From an uncultured Gammaproteobacteria bacterium (GTDB lineage: Bacteria; Pseudomonadota; Gammaproteobacteria; Steroidobacterales; Woeseiaceae), in assembly GCA_938003715.1 (NCBI GenBank), contig CALKYK010000327.1:1-22796 (forward strand): DNA of 22,796 nt, read 5' to 3'. Of this stretch, positions 1 through 8,331 are shown piece by piece. Position 1 is the stretch's first letter, and every line of letters begins with the position of its first letter. The notes under the pieces were generated by a model. It saw nothing but the letters and a program-made list of their open reading frames with translations. It searched no databases and was not told where the DNA came from. The translations under genes were made by a program, and so were the position numbers.

Positions 1-790
1 AGTGACCGTCGAGCGGGTGCGTGATTCCGACACCCGCTTCGCCCACCAGCTGACCCGGCCCGGCGTAACTGGACAGGTACAGCCGGACCGTGCCCTGGGC
101 AGTATCGGTGTAATCGATCAGGTAGTCCGTTTCACCGTCGCCGTCGAGGTCGCCGGACCACAGCAGGTACTCGAGACTCAAGCGGCCGGTGCAGGCTGCC
201 ATCTGTTCGGATAGCAGTTGCTGAGCCCCGGAGGCTCGTACCTGCAGGTAAATGCTGTCGCCATGCATCGCACGCGTTCGCTCCCCGGCCTGTGCGGAAT
301 CGAGGCGCAGGACAGGCGCCAGGATTTCTCTGGTCTCGTTCTGAGATGCAATGACGATCTCGTAGGTGTCCTCCCTGTCCTGGATGACGGGCGTCAATTC
401 TTTCGCGAAATACAGCTCGATCGAACGCGGCTCGAGCCATGGCAGTTCATCATCCCGCCGGATCCACGCAACGACTTCGCCGGGAACATCGGCCGATTTG
501 CTGAAGCCGAGCCTCTGCCCCGACGTAGCCAGGTCATCGTGGTGACCCTGCCAGGACGCGGGCGTCACGCGTAACCCGGCGGCGACGAGCTGGCACGCCC
601 GTTCCGTGCAGCTCAGACCCAGCCAGTCGTCGCTGTTGTTGAACACCCACCCGGGCACCCACACGTCGTCGCCCGCCACGAACGTCAGCTGTTCAGGCGC
701 CGACACCGGTACGACGTCCGCGGAAACCGGTCTGCCAGGAGCAACGATGAAGAGCGCCAGAAGCAGGCAGAAAAAGCGCGGTGGGGTCAT
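1..790 (-). CDS. Secreted protein with DxDxDG calcium-type loop (partial, C-terminus off window)
   Basis: The open frame starts at the ATG at 790 and runs off the left edge without a stop, giving 263 visible residues. A hydrophobic stretch at residues 5-17 followed by VSA near residue 24 looks like a Sec signal peptide, so the product is probably periplasmic or surface-exposed. Near residues 214-223 the sequence DLDGDGETDY matches the DxDxDG calcium-binding loop of FG-GAP/EF-hand-like secreted repeats. An AGGTG about eight bases upstream supports the start. The gene lies 42 bp downstream of the Kelch-protein gene on the same strand and is probably cotranscribed with it. I do not recognise the family as a whole, and the missing C-terminus could hold the diagnostic domain. 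Confidence 0.7.
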   Translation of the reverse strand, partial: MTPPRFFCLLLALFIVAPGRPVSADVVPVSAPEQLTFVAGDDVWVPGWVFNNSDDWLGLSCTERACQLVAAGLRVTPASWQGHHDDLATSGQRLGFSKSADVPGEVVAWIRRDDELPWLEPRSIELYFAKELTPVIQDREDTYEIVIASQNETREILAPVLRLDSAQAGERTRAMHGDSIYLQVRASGAQQLLSEQMAACTGRLSLEYLLWSGDLDGDGETDYLIDYTDTAQGTVRLYLSSYAGPGQLVGEAGVGITHPLDGH

Positions 791-832
791 GGTGGAATCA
801 CCTGTTTCGCCCGATGTGGACTGCGTGCACAT

Positions 833-3349
833 TCAGATACCTCCCACCGGCACCAGCAGCTCACGGCCATCGCCGAGACTGACCCGGGCGATCACGTCCT
901 GGTGCCTCGAATCCAGGCTCGAGAACGGTTCTTCCCACACCAGATCCCACCCCTGGCGTACCTGGTCCAGCCACCAGAGGACGCGCTTTCGCTCCATGCC
1001 GATCGTGACCTCGGAGTAACCCGACACGAACAGTTCGTTGCCAACGGCGACCAGTCGCGTGCTGCCGGCTTCCATGTAAGGAGGCTCTTGCATCGGTAAC
1101 GGTTTCCACTCGCCCTCGTCCGCGTGGCTGATCTCGAAAAGGAACGTGAACGCCGGTTCGCCGGCGTCGTCCAGCCCTTCGGATCGGATGTGCAGGTTGA
1201 CGACCCTGCCGTCTTCCAGCACGACGACCTGGCCGCCGCGTTCACCGGACTTCGCCGACGAGGTCCATCGATTGCTGACCGGGTCGAATACTTCGTAGGT
1301 ATTTGCCGGGATCAGCTCGCCAATGCCCGCGTAGCCGACGGCAGACTTCGCCGTATCGTCGTAAATCGCGATTTGTCTTTCGTAGGTCAAGCCACCTGCG
1401 ACTATCACGCGACCGTCGTCCAGCCCTATGGCCACGACACTTCCGTCCGGCTGGCTGCCGCTCTCGCGATGAACCGGCAGGCGCGGCATGGCCTGTCGCA
1501 CAACGCTGGCGCCGTCCGCGCCGGTGCCATCGAACGTCAGGCGTTCGACGGCTCGTCCCGGCGAGATAGCCACCAGGGTATCCTCGTTCAGCTGCGCGTA
1601 TCGCGTACCTTGCGGATGACGGGCATCGAGCGCTTGCCATTTCGCGGTGGCCGAAACGGAATTCATGAATTCCATGTGCGGTGCCATCGCGGCCGCAGCT
1701 CGATCATCCCGAGCTGTGCCCGTGCCACCCGCGACGACGATGGCGCCGTTTCGCATGCCGAACACCTGCGCGTCGTAGCGACTGGATTGCAGCGGAGACA
1801 GTGCGAGCAGACCTTGCGAGCCAGTAAAGCTGTCCACCGCCGGGGTCAGCCTGAAGGGGTCGGATACATGGCCGCCGGCAACTATCGCGTGTGCGGCGTT
1901 TTCGCCTGCCAGCACGCCCGTTCCTCGGCGGTACAGGTGAATGGTTCCGGCGTGGGTCGGTGTGGTTGCCGGCGTGTAGCCGCGCACACGAATGATTTGC
2001 CGCGACCACTCCTCTTCCCTCGTGTCGGCTGTCCAGAAATAGTGTTCACGTCCATTGCTGAATGGCCCGAGCTTGAACGTGGTGAAGGTCGAGAAACCAC
2101 CGGCCAGGCGCCATTCGCCCTGTTCGAGATCGTAGGCGATGACGCTCTTTGCGCCTTCATCCAGCAACAGCGCAGACGCCGCGGCAGTATCGATCGGCGC
2201 CAGCGCGCGATGCTCCGCCATCGCAAACGGCAGCGGCGCATCTTCGACGAACTGATTTTCACCGGGACCGAGCCGTTCGGTGCTGCGCGTAACCACTGCA
2301 TTGCCGTCGCCGTCGGCCGTCCATCCGCCGGCGACCATGATGCTGCCGTCTATCAACAGCGATGCTGTCGCCGCGGCACGCGGTCGGGTGAGCGTCGGTC
2401 CCTCCGTCCAGCGCCCTTCCGCCACGTCGAGGATATAGGTTCGGTCGGTACACGCCGGACGCTGACAACTCTCGGACCGCGCCGTACTGCCGCCAGCCAC
2501 CATCAAGCGACCGTCCTGCATGACGGCGACCGTATACCCCCAGCGTACCGGCCCGGGCAGGTCGGCCATCGTTTCGACCTGAAGCTGAATCAGTCCCGCC
2601 CTGACCCTTTCGACCGTGTTAACGCGCTGTCGCGACGCTGCATCCCGGCCGCCGACGATTAGCACCGAGTTGTCGGGCAAAACCAGGAAGTGGGACTCGT
2701 CGCGCGCTTCGGTCAGCGGCGCCATCGCCGTGCCACCGTTGCTGGCAAGGAAGACAAGATTGTCAGTGATAGTGCCCGACCCACTGGTTTCACGAACCAG
2801 GCAAAAAATCCCGTTCTCGCTCTCGGCGTTCGCATTTTCGCTGACGCGACATTCCGTGATGTCGACGTCTTTCAGCAGCAGGACGGTTGCCATGTCCCCG
2901 CTGTTCGGATTCCATCTCCGCACAATCGATACGTCGTGTTTTTCTTTTTGCAGCAAAAGCAGTCCACGTTCGTCCAGCGCGTCGTTGCGTCGTGACGGAT
3001 ATGGAGTGCCGCGATCGTACTGCCAGTCCTCGGTGACGAGGTCCTCGTCAGTGGCCGCGGATTCCGCCGCCGATAGCAACCAGGCCGGCTGCTGTCGCAG
3101 TTGCTCGGACAGCTGCGCGGATTGCGCGTCCCAGCTGCATGGCGGCGCCTCGATGGTCATGACGGTAACGCCGTGGTCGGACTTCGTTTCAGGCTCCTGC
3201 GTCACGGGCGCAGGTTCGGCGGTTACGATTTCGATGTCCGTCGTCGACTGCTGCTGCTGAGCGCGCCGCCTGTCGAGGTCGATTCGCGCGACGTTCGTGA
3301 AAATCGCGATCGTCACCAGGAAGGAAATGAGGATGTACGCTGCTCGCAT
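833..3349 (-). CDS. Membrane-anchored Kelch / galactose-oxidase-like beta-propeller protein
   Basis: The 838-residue protein opens with one hydrophobic segment (residues 4-18) followed by a basic stretch, consistent with an N-terminal membrane anchor or uncleaved signal. A low-complexity linker (about 30-70) leads into a large domain with repeated 'DGxxxVAGG' units typical of Kelch blades: IVGG near 231-234, RLMVAGG near 281-287, SIMVAGG near 336-342, and several more in the second half (IVAGG, VVAGG, RVIVAGG). This is the pattern of six- to seven-bladed Kelch propellers related to the galactose oxidase central domain. No catalytic Cys-Tyr copper site could be assigned, so a binding or structural role is as likely as an enzymatic one. 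The ATG at 3349 has an AGGAT about seven bases upstream. A 512-codon open frame on the opposite strand (1124-2662) is a GC-rich shadow. Confidence 0.8.
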   Translation of the reverse strand: MRAAYILISFLVTIAIFTNVARIDLDRRRAQQQQSTTDIEIVTAEPAPVTQEPETKSDHGVTVMTIEAPPCSWDAQSAQLSEQLRQQPAWLLSAAESAATDEDLVTEDWQYDRGTPYPSRRNDALDERGLLLLQKEKHDVSIVRRWNPNSGDMATVLLLKDVDITECRVSENANAESENGIFCLVRETSGSGTITDNLVFLASNGGTAMAPLTEARDESHFLVLPDNSVLIVGGRDAASRQRVNTVERVRAGLIQLQVETMADLPGPVRWGYTVAVMQDGRLMVAGGSTARSESCQRPACTDRTYILDVAEGRWTEGPTLTRPRAAATASLLIDGSIMVAGGWTADGDGNAVVTRSTERLGPGENQFVEDAPLPFAMAEHRALAPIDTAAASALLLDEGAKSVIAYDLEQGEWRLAGGFSTFTTFKLGPFSNGREHYFWTADTREEEWSRQIIRVRGYTPATTPTHAGTIHLYRRGTGVLAGENAAHAIVAGGHVSDPFRLTPAVDSFTGSQGLLALSPLQSSRYDAQVFGMRNGAIVVAGGTGTARDDRAAAAMAPHMEFMNSVSATAKWQALDARHPQGTRYAQLNEDTLVAISPGRAVERLTFDGTGADGASVVRQAMPRLPVHRESGSQPDGSVVAIGLDDGRVIVAGGLTYERQIAIYDDTAKSAVGYAGIGELIPANTYEVFDPVSNRWTSSAKSGERGGQVVVLEDGRVVNLHIRSEGLDDAGEPAFTFLFEISHADEGEWKPLPMQEPPYMEAGSTRLVAVGNELFVSGYSEVTIGMERKRVLWWLDQVRQGWDLVWEEPFSSLDSRHQDVIARVSLGDGRELLVPVGGI

Positions 3350-3429
3350 CGTAATCCTATTGCCTCGGGTCGTCGTTCGCGCGCCCTGCCTGGATGCGAA
3401 TAGCCGTCAACTCTCTGTACGACATCGTC

Positions 3430-4575
3430 CTACGCCGGATTGCTGGCAAGCTCCTTCGACTCGATGCGAGTGATCTGTACTTTGCCGTCGATGACTTCGA
3501 GCGTGTACTCGTCCTCCGTCTCCGATTCCATTCTTTCGTTCGTCATCGGGTCGAGGTAACTCGCCGCGGATTTCGTGCCGACTATCGCTGCGCCGTCAGT
3601 GATCCGGATATTTTCAATCTCCTGCTTGCCGTCATATTCGGCATCTTCCTTCAATACCAGTTTCAATGACATGCGGTAGAGGCTGTGCGTCATGGGCATC
3701 GTCGTTTCGTTGCCCTCGATCGTCGTCGTGACGTTGCCCTTCACCGACTGCGAGATGTGCTTCATGATGCCGTCGATATCGAATGCCTTGCCGCACGCAT
3801 CGATATCGGCAAACACTTTTCGTACGAGGTCTTCGTCGAGCTTCGTTGCATCGAACGCATCGGCGCTGACGGTTTTCTTTGCCGACTTGCCTGTGAACAT
3901 GCTGGCCAGTGCGTTCGTGAAGGCGCCGACAAGCTCGTCCATCACGACGTCCTCGACGTCGTCTGCTATGTCGGACCCATCCTCGTGGCCTTTCAGCCAT
4001 TGCTGGTACTGCTCTTCCGTGACCGGGCCGACTTCCTGGTCCTCGTCTTCCTCGTCCGAGTCGTTCAGCATGCCTTCGCGAATGACGTCCGGCAGCCCGT
4101 CGTGCCACCAGCGGTAGATCGTGCTGCGAATGCGCGCATCGTAGCCGTCGAACGGTTCCGCGTCGTGGCGGACGAGGTGCCCGTCCTCGTGCTTCAGCCA
4201 GAATTCCCAGGGATCGTCGTCACCCATGCCCCAGGCTTGCGCCTGGATACCGGGGCACAGGTGATACAGGAGCTTCACGCATCGGGCAGCATAGCGATCC
4301 CCGCCACCGCCGCAGGTCGCGCTCGCGCGGCAGAAACCTGCGACGTCATCGACGTCATCGAAACCGAAGTGCTCGTGAATCCTGTCATCGAGGTCGCGAA
4401 GAAAGGCCTTCGCGATTCCCTCGCCCTTGTCGGCATTGATTTCTGCCGCGAGATCGACGAATCCCTGGCGGGACGCGTCGTCCTGGCCCGCGCCGGTCTC
4501 GATGAGCCGAACCAGCGATGCATGCGTCGACGGATCCTGGTGGCGGAAGTAGACATTGACGTAGATTTCGGACAT
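3430..4575 (-). CDS. Uncharacterised two-part protein with acidic linker and C-terminal NTF2/SnoaL-like domain
   Basis: From the ATG at 4575 the product is 381 residues with no signal peptide or membrane helix, so probably cytoplasmic. The N-terminal half (1-165) is unrecognised and carries four cysteines in one segment (C82, C88, C99, C107). A strongly acidic linker (about 171-181, rich in D and E) follows. The C-terminal part (about 250-370), with its 'FADIDACGKAFDIDGIMKHIS' start and later strand-rich stretch, resembles NTF2/SnoaL-like folds that often bind small molecules; this is a fold-level inference. A GAGG eight bases before the ATG supports this start. The frame stays open upstream to a TTG at 4695 that has an excellent GGAGG, but the extra 40 residues look non-protein-like. 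Neighbours on both sides are on the same strand. Confidence 0.72.
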   Translation of the reverse strand: MSEIYVNVYFRHQDPSTHASLVRLIETGAGQDDASRQGFVDLAAEINADKGEGIAKAFLRDLDDRIHEHFGFDDVDDVAGFCRASATCGGGGDRYAARCVKLLYHLCPGIQAQAWGMGDDDPWEFWLKHEDGHLVRHDAEPFDGYDARIRSTIYRWWHDGLPDVIREGMLNDSDEEDEDQEVGPVTEEQYQQWLKGHEDGSDIADDVEDVVMDELVGAFTNALASMFTGKSAKKTVSADAFDATKLDEDLVRKVFADIDACGKAFDIDGIMKHISQSVKGNVTTTIEGNETTMPMTHSLYRMSLKLVLKEDAEYDGKQEIENIRITDGAAIVGTKSAASYLDPMTNERMESETEDEYTLEVIDGKVQITRIESKELASNPA

Positions 4576-4698
4576 TGCGCTCGCCTCGGGTTTCGGGACC
4601 GCAACGATGTTACCGACTTGATGTGCAAATCCCGTGTCAGGGGTCACGTTCCGCCGCTGGCGTGCGCTTATTCGTGAAACTGGAAGTTGAATCAATGA

Positions 4699-4718
4699 AA
4701 TCCTCCCGCGGGAGGATT
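4699..4718. repeat. Perfect 20-bp palindrome in the gap upstream of the NTF2-like gene
   Basis: Both strands read the same over 20 bases, with arms AATCCTCC and GGAGGATT around CGCG. It lies in the 188-bp gap between the TPR gene (ending at 4764) and the next gene on the same strand. It could be a protein-binding site, or an RNA hairpin that weakly terminates the TPR transcript; the minus-strand RNA continues TTCATTGATT, a poor U-tract. On that RNA the right arm also forms a GGAGG six bases before a TTG, so the hairpin would sequester that site. Confidence 0.5.
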
Positions 4719-4763
4719 GTTGAGCGGCATGGAAAAATAGGCTCTGCTTTGCCCGCGTCGGGA

Positions 4764-6506
4764 CTAGAGCCCGATTTCTTCGGCCAGCGCCTGCACGCGA
4801 GGATCGTCATGCATACCGCGCGTTTGCGGAAACCAGTTCAGCAGCCATGGGTACCAGCCGGCCTGGCCGTCGCGTGCCTCGAGCATCCATTCGTACGCCT
4901 TGTCATGCTCACCGAGCGCGCCGTAGAGCACCACGAGCGGAACCGATGCCTCCCGTTCCTCCAGGCGCTGCAGCACCGGCATTGCCTCTTCGCCTCGACC
5001 CACCTGCGCCAGTGTGCTGGCGTAAACGAACGACCACAGCCCGCTGTCGGCGAGGTTCGAATGCGCCTCGACGGCGGCTTCCTCGTCGCCCATCTCGAGA
5101 TAGGTGTTGCCGAGGGCGATGTATGCCACCGGGTATTCGCGGCGGAGGTCCAGCGTTTCCTGCGCCTCGGCAATGGCATCGTCGTAGCGTCCGGCGGCGC
5201 GGTACTGCTCGGCCAGCCAACCGCTGTAGAACGGTGACAGCGGATCCAGGGCCTTCGTCTGTTCGCCATAGCGCAGCGCCGCGTCGTGATCGGCAAACAG
5301 TTCCTTCAACCAGGCCAGGTGATAGTGCGCATCGACGAGGCTCGGGCTCAGCGCCAGCGCCCGCACGAGAGATTGTTCCGCCTCTTCAAATTCCCAGCCG
5401 TAATAAAGCTTGAACATGCCCACCGCGAGATGCGCGTGTGCGAGATCCGGGTCCAGTTCCAGCGCCCGTTCGGCCGCCGCCCGGGCGCGCGGAATGGCGG
5501 GCGACATCGGGAACGGGCTGTGGCCGATTTCGAGATAGCCGTAGGCCAGCCCCGCCCACGCAAGCGCGCTGGTCGGGTCGTTCTCCACCGCATCCGCCAG
5601 CATTTCGATGCCTTCCCGGATGCCGGCGGACGACTCGCGGCGAAACTTGTACATCGCGCGCAGGTACACGTCGTAGGTCTCCGGGTTGATCTCGCCCCGG
5701 GACTCGAGCCGGCGCTCCTCTTCGGGGGTGAGGCGGACCTTCACGGCGCTGGCAATCGACGTTGCCATCTCGTTCTGCAGCGCGACCAGGTTCTGCATCG
5801 GCCGGACGTAGTTTTCCGTCCAGAGATGTTCGTCGGTTGCAACATCGATGAGCTGCACGATGATCCGCACCTGGTCGTCCTCGCGCGTCACCGAGCCCTC
5901 GATGATCTTGTCGACGCCGAGGCGGTTGCCGATCTCGCTCAGGGTCAGGTTTTTTGCCACGCGCAATGTCGAGGTGCGGGAAATGACGCGCAGCGACGAA
6001 ATCTTGGCCAGGCTCGTTATCAGCGCGTCGTGCATGCCGGCCGCGAGATACGCCTGCCCATCGTCACCGGACAGGTTGTCGAGCGGCAGCACCGCGACGG
6101 ACGACAGGATGTTCCTGCGGTCGACCGATACACTCGACTGCGACGGGAGCTGGCGAATCTCGTTGACGACGCCGGCCAGGATGAACAGCGAGATACCGGC
6201 GAGCGCAGCGATGATCAGGTAGTCCGGCGTCCTGAGCCGCGCATCGACCGCCTCGCCTTCCGCGGCCGGCGCGGTGCGCACGATGCCGGTTGGCGTGATA
6301 TCGTAGCGCCAGCCCCAGACGATGGCCAGCGGTAGCGCCGCAATCAGCGCGAACCAGACGTAGCGCATCGCGGTCGGCGGAAGGCCGAAGCTGTCGAACG
6401 CGAGGTCCGCGACCTGCAGCACGACCCAGGCGCCGACGACGTAAATTCCCGCAACGCGAAAAACGTGACGGCGGCGGAGTTCGGCGAAGAATCCGGGCTT
6501 GCTCAC
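4764..6506 (-). CDS. Membrane protein with TolB/FlgO-like domain and TPR repeats
   Basis: The 580-residue protein has three predicted membrane segments (about 16-32, 46-66 and 96-115). A domain beginning 'SVAVLPLDNLSGD' (about 136-250) follows; this is characteristic of the TolB-N-terminal/FlgO-like module found in CadC-type and adenylate-cyclase-associated proteins. From about 280 to the C-terminus there are repeated helical pairs with TPR features (A at position 8, G/Y spacing, 'ALAWAGLAYGYLEIG', 'AYIALGNTYLEMGD'). In this family the usual N-terminal DNA-binding or cyclase domain is replaced by other output modules; here no such domain is visible, so the protein is most likely a membrane-tethered scaffold. 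The start is a GTG at 6506, 17 bp after the stop of the ThDP gene, so it is probably the last gene of that operon and translationally dependent on it. Confidence 0.85.
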   Translation of the reverse strand: MSKPGFFAELRRRHVFRVAGIYVVGAWVVLQVADLAFDSFGLPPTAMRYVWFALIAALPLAIVWGWRYDITPTGIVRTAPAAEGEAVDARLRTPDYLIIAALAGISLFILAGVVNEIRQLPSQSSVSVDRRNILSSVAVLPLDNLSGDDGQAYLAAGMHDALITSLAKISSLRVISRTSTLRVAKNLTLSEIGNRLGVDKIIEGSVTREDDQVRIIVQLIDVATDEHLWTENYVRPMQNLVALQNEMATSIASAVKVRLTPEEERRLESRGEINPETYDVYLRAMYKFRRESSAGIREGIEMLADAVENDPTSALAWAGLAYGYLEIGHSPFPMSPAIPRARAAAERALELDPDLAHAHLAVGMFKLYYGWEFEEAEQSLVRALALSPSLVDAHYHLAWLKELFADHDAALRYGEQTKALDPLSPFYSGWLAEQYRAAGRYDDAIAEAQETLDLRREYPVAYIALGNTYLEMGDEEAAVEAHSNLADSGLWSFVYASTLAQVGRGEEAMPVLQRLEEREASVPLVVLYGALGEHDKAYEWMLEARDGQAGWYPWLLNWFPQTRGMHDDPRVQALAEEIGL

Positions 6507-6525
6507 CGCACCGAGTTTAACCCAT

Positions 6526-8172
6526 TCAATATGACGCGATGTATTTCCAGGGCGAGGCTTCGGTTCCGCGCTCGATGACGACTTCGATCAAAGCCGGCTT
6601 GTCTTCGTCGATCGCTTTCGCCAGCGCCGGTTTAAGGTTGTCCGGTGAGTCGACACGGTAGCCGGCGACGCCGTAGGACTCGGCCAGCTTCATGAAATCC
6701 GGGTTGACGAGGTCTGCGCCTATCAGGCGCGACTCGTACTGCGTTTCCTGGTCGCGGCGCACGTTGCCGAACGAGGAATTGTTGAACACGATCGTGACCA
6801 GCCCGATGTCGTGCTGCACGGCGCACGCGAGTTCCGGCATGCCGAAAAGAAAGCCGCCGTCGCCGGTGATCGATACCACGGCCTTGTCGCGGCACGCGGC
6901 CTTGACGCCGATCGCCGTCGGGAAGCCGAAACCCAGGGTGCCCTGGTATCCGGGCGTCACGTAGGTGCGCGGTTCGTAAACCGGGTAGCCGAAGTAGGAC
7001 GCGAAACCGACCTGGCACAACTCCTCGACGAAATAGCCGTCTCTGGGCAGCACGTCGCGAATCGTGTCGAGATAAGCGACCTGCGGCTGGATCTCTTCGT
7101 AGTTCTTGCGCGCCCTGGCCTTCGCCTCGGCAATGCGTTCGAGATCGCCTTGCTTGTGGCCTTTTTCGCTAATTTTTTTCAGCAACGCCCGCGCGCCGTC
7201 TGCGGCGTCCGCGATCACACCGACGTCGGGCCTGAACCGCTTCATCTCGGCCGGGTCGACGTCGATGCGGATGACCTTCGGGCCGTTCTTGTCCGGCTTG
7301 TCGAAGTACTCGACCATCGAGCCCCAGCGCATGTACTGCATCTCCAGCCGCGAACCGATGCCGATCAGCACGTCGGTGTCCTTCCACAGCAGGTGCGCGG
7401 CCGCGGACGATGCGCCGCACGCGTGGTCCTCGCTGACGACGCCGCGGCCGCTGCGAAACGCGGTGACCACTGCGCCGAGCGCTTCGGCGAGAGCACGGAC
7501 TTCCTCGCTGGCGTGCTGCGCGCCGCCCCCGCACATGATCATCACGCGCTTCGCCTTGCGCAGGAGGTTCGCCGCCGCATCGACCTCGTCGTCATCGATT
7601 TCCGGCTTGTCGACTTCGGCGTTGCCGGGCCCGATTTCGACCTGCCATGGTTTCGCCATCGTGTCCCAGCACATCTCGACCGACGCTGGCCCCGGCCGAC
7701 CAGAAAGCATCGCGCGAAACGCCGCATTGACCTGGCGCGAGGTGTTGGCCGGGTCGTCGATGAAGTCGGCGTGCTTGATGATCGAGCCGAGGGTGCCGCG
7801 CTGGTCTGACAACTCGTGCAGGTGGCCGCGGCCGACGCCGAGAAACTGTGACGGTATCTGGCCGGTCAGGCACAGCACCGGCTTGTTCGTGCCCGCCGCG
7901 GTACAAAGTGCGGCCGATGCATTCAGCACGCCCGGTCCCGGCACGACGGCGAACGCGCTCGGCTTGCCGGTCGCTGCGGCGGCGCCGAACGCCATGTACG
8001 CGGCACCCTGTTCGTGGCGGCTGATAACCGCCTCGACGTCCGGCATGCGATGGATCGCATCGAAGAGCGGGTAGATCTGCGCACCCGGCAGGCCGAACAC
8101 CAGGTCGATGCCGTTCGCGTGCGCGGCGCGCACCATCGCTTCGCCGCCGCTCATTGTGTTTTTCGGGGTCAT
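6526..8172 (-). CDS. Cytoplasmic ThDP-dependent enzyme, acetolactate-synthase / 2-oxoacid-decarboxylase superfamily
   Basis: The product is 548 residues, the usual size for this superfamily. The N-terminal Pyr domain has the cofactor-activating glutamate in 'SRHEQGAAYMAFG' (E54). The middle domain is Rossmann-like (about 185-330). The C-terminal PP domain has a canonical GDG (437-439) ending in NN (464-465), which coordinates Mg-diphosphate. The family includes acetolactate synthase, benzoylformate and indolepyruvate decarboxylases and sulfoacetaldehyde acetyltransferase; the sequence alone does not separate these. There is no adjacent small regulatory subunit, which argues against biosynthetic acetolactate synthase. 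The upstream aldehyde dehydrogenase and transporter suggest a catabolic step that releases an aldehyde. I chose the ATG at 8172; the frame stays open to 8265, but the added residues are encoded by the MITE-like repeat. No strong Shine-Dalgarno precedes the start. Confidence 0.88.
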   Translation of the reverse strand: MTPKNTMSGGEAMVRAAHANGIDLVFGLPGAQIYPLFDAIHRMPDVEAVISRHEQGAAYMAFGAAAATGKPSAFAVVPGPGVLNASAALCTAAGTNKPVLCLTGQIPSQFLGVGRGHLHELSDQRGTLGSIIKHADFIDDPANTSRQVNAAFRAMLSGRPGPASVEMCWDTMAKPWQVEIGPGNAEVDKPEIDDDEVDAAANLLRKAKRVMIMCGGGAQHASEEVRALAEALGAVVTAFRSGRGVVSEDHACGASSAAAHLLWKDTDVLIGIGSRLEMQYMRWGSMVEYFDKPDKNGPKVIRIDVDPAEMKRFRPDVGVIADAADGARALLKKISEKGHKQGDLERIAEAKARARKNYEEIQPQVAYLDTIRDVLPRDGYFVEELCQVGFASYFGYPVYEPRTYVTPGYQGTLGFGFPTAIGVKAACRDKAVVSITGDGGFLFGMPELACAVQHDIGLVTIVFNNSSFGNVRRDQETQYESRLIGADLVNPDFMKLAESYGVAGYRVDSPDNLKPALAKAIDEDKPALIEVVIERGTEASPWKYIASY

Positions 8173-8182
8173 GTACTCGCGT

Positions 8183-8331
8183 CTAGCAGCCTGTTGAAAA
8201 AGTCTCAGGCGGGTGTGAGACAAGGAAAGGGCGGCCGAGAAAACGCAGTGTACACGCCAGTACATGAGGCTTTCGAGGCCGCGCTTGACGCCGTATCGCG
8301 CCGCATGAGGCTTTTTTCAACACGCTGCTAG
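8183..8331. mobile_element. MITE-like element, about 149 bp, with 30-bp terminal inverted repeats
   Basis: The ends form imperfect inverted repeats (8183-8212 and 8302-8331), each starting CTAGCAGC followed by TGTTGAAAAA, with three substitutions and one single-base gap. Both ends carry CTAG, which could be a target duplication or the terminus itself. The interior has an 11-bp direct repeat (CATGAGGCTTT at 8263-8273 and 8304-8314) and an 8-bp palindrome (GTGTACAC, 8248-8255). No transposase is encoded. From memory, similar TGTTGAAAAAG-ended repeats are scattered between genes in other gammaproteobacteria; I could not search for copies. It separates the transporter gene from the ThDP gene, ends 10 bp upstream of the ThDP start, and its outer CTAG supplies the transporter's TAG stop. 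A transcript through it would form a long hairpin. Confidence 0.62.

Noticed and set aside
1124..2662. A 512-codon open frame on the plus strand
   Set aside because: It lies wholly antisense to the Kelch gene; the minus frame has repeated, recognisable motifs, while the plus frame is Arg/Val-rich and patternless, as expected of a GC-rich shadow.
8173..8265. A 31-residue N-terminal extension of the cytoplasmic ThDP enzyme
   Set aside because: The added codons come mostly from the MITE-like repeat and precede a normal N-terminus of the family.
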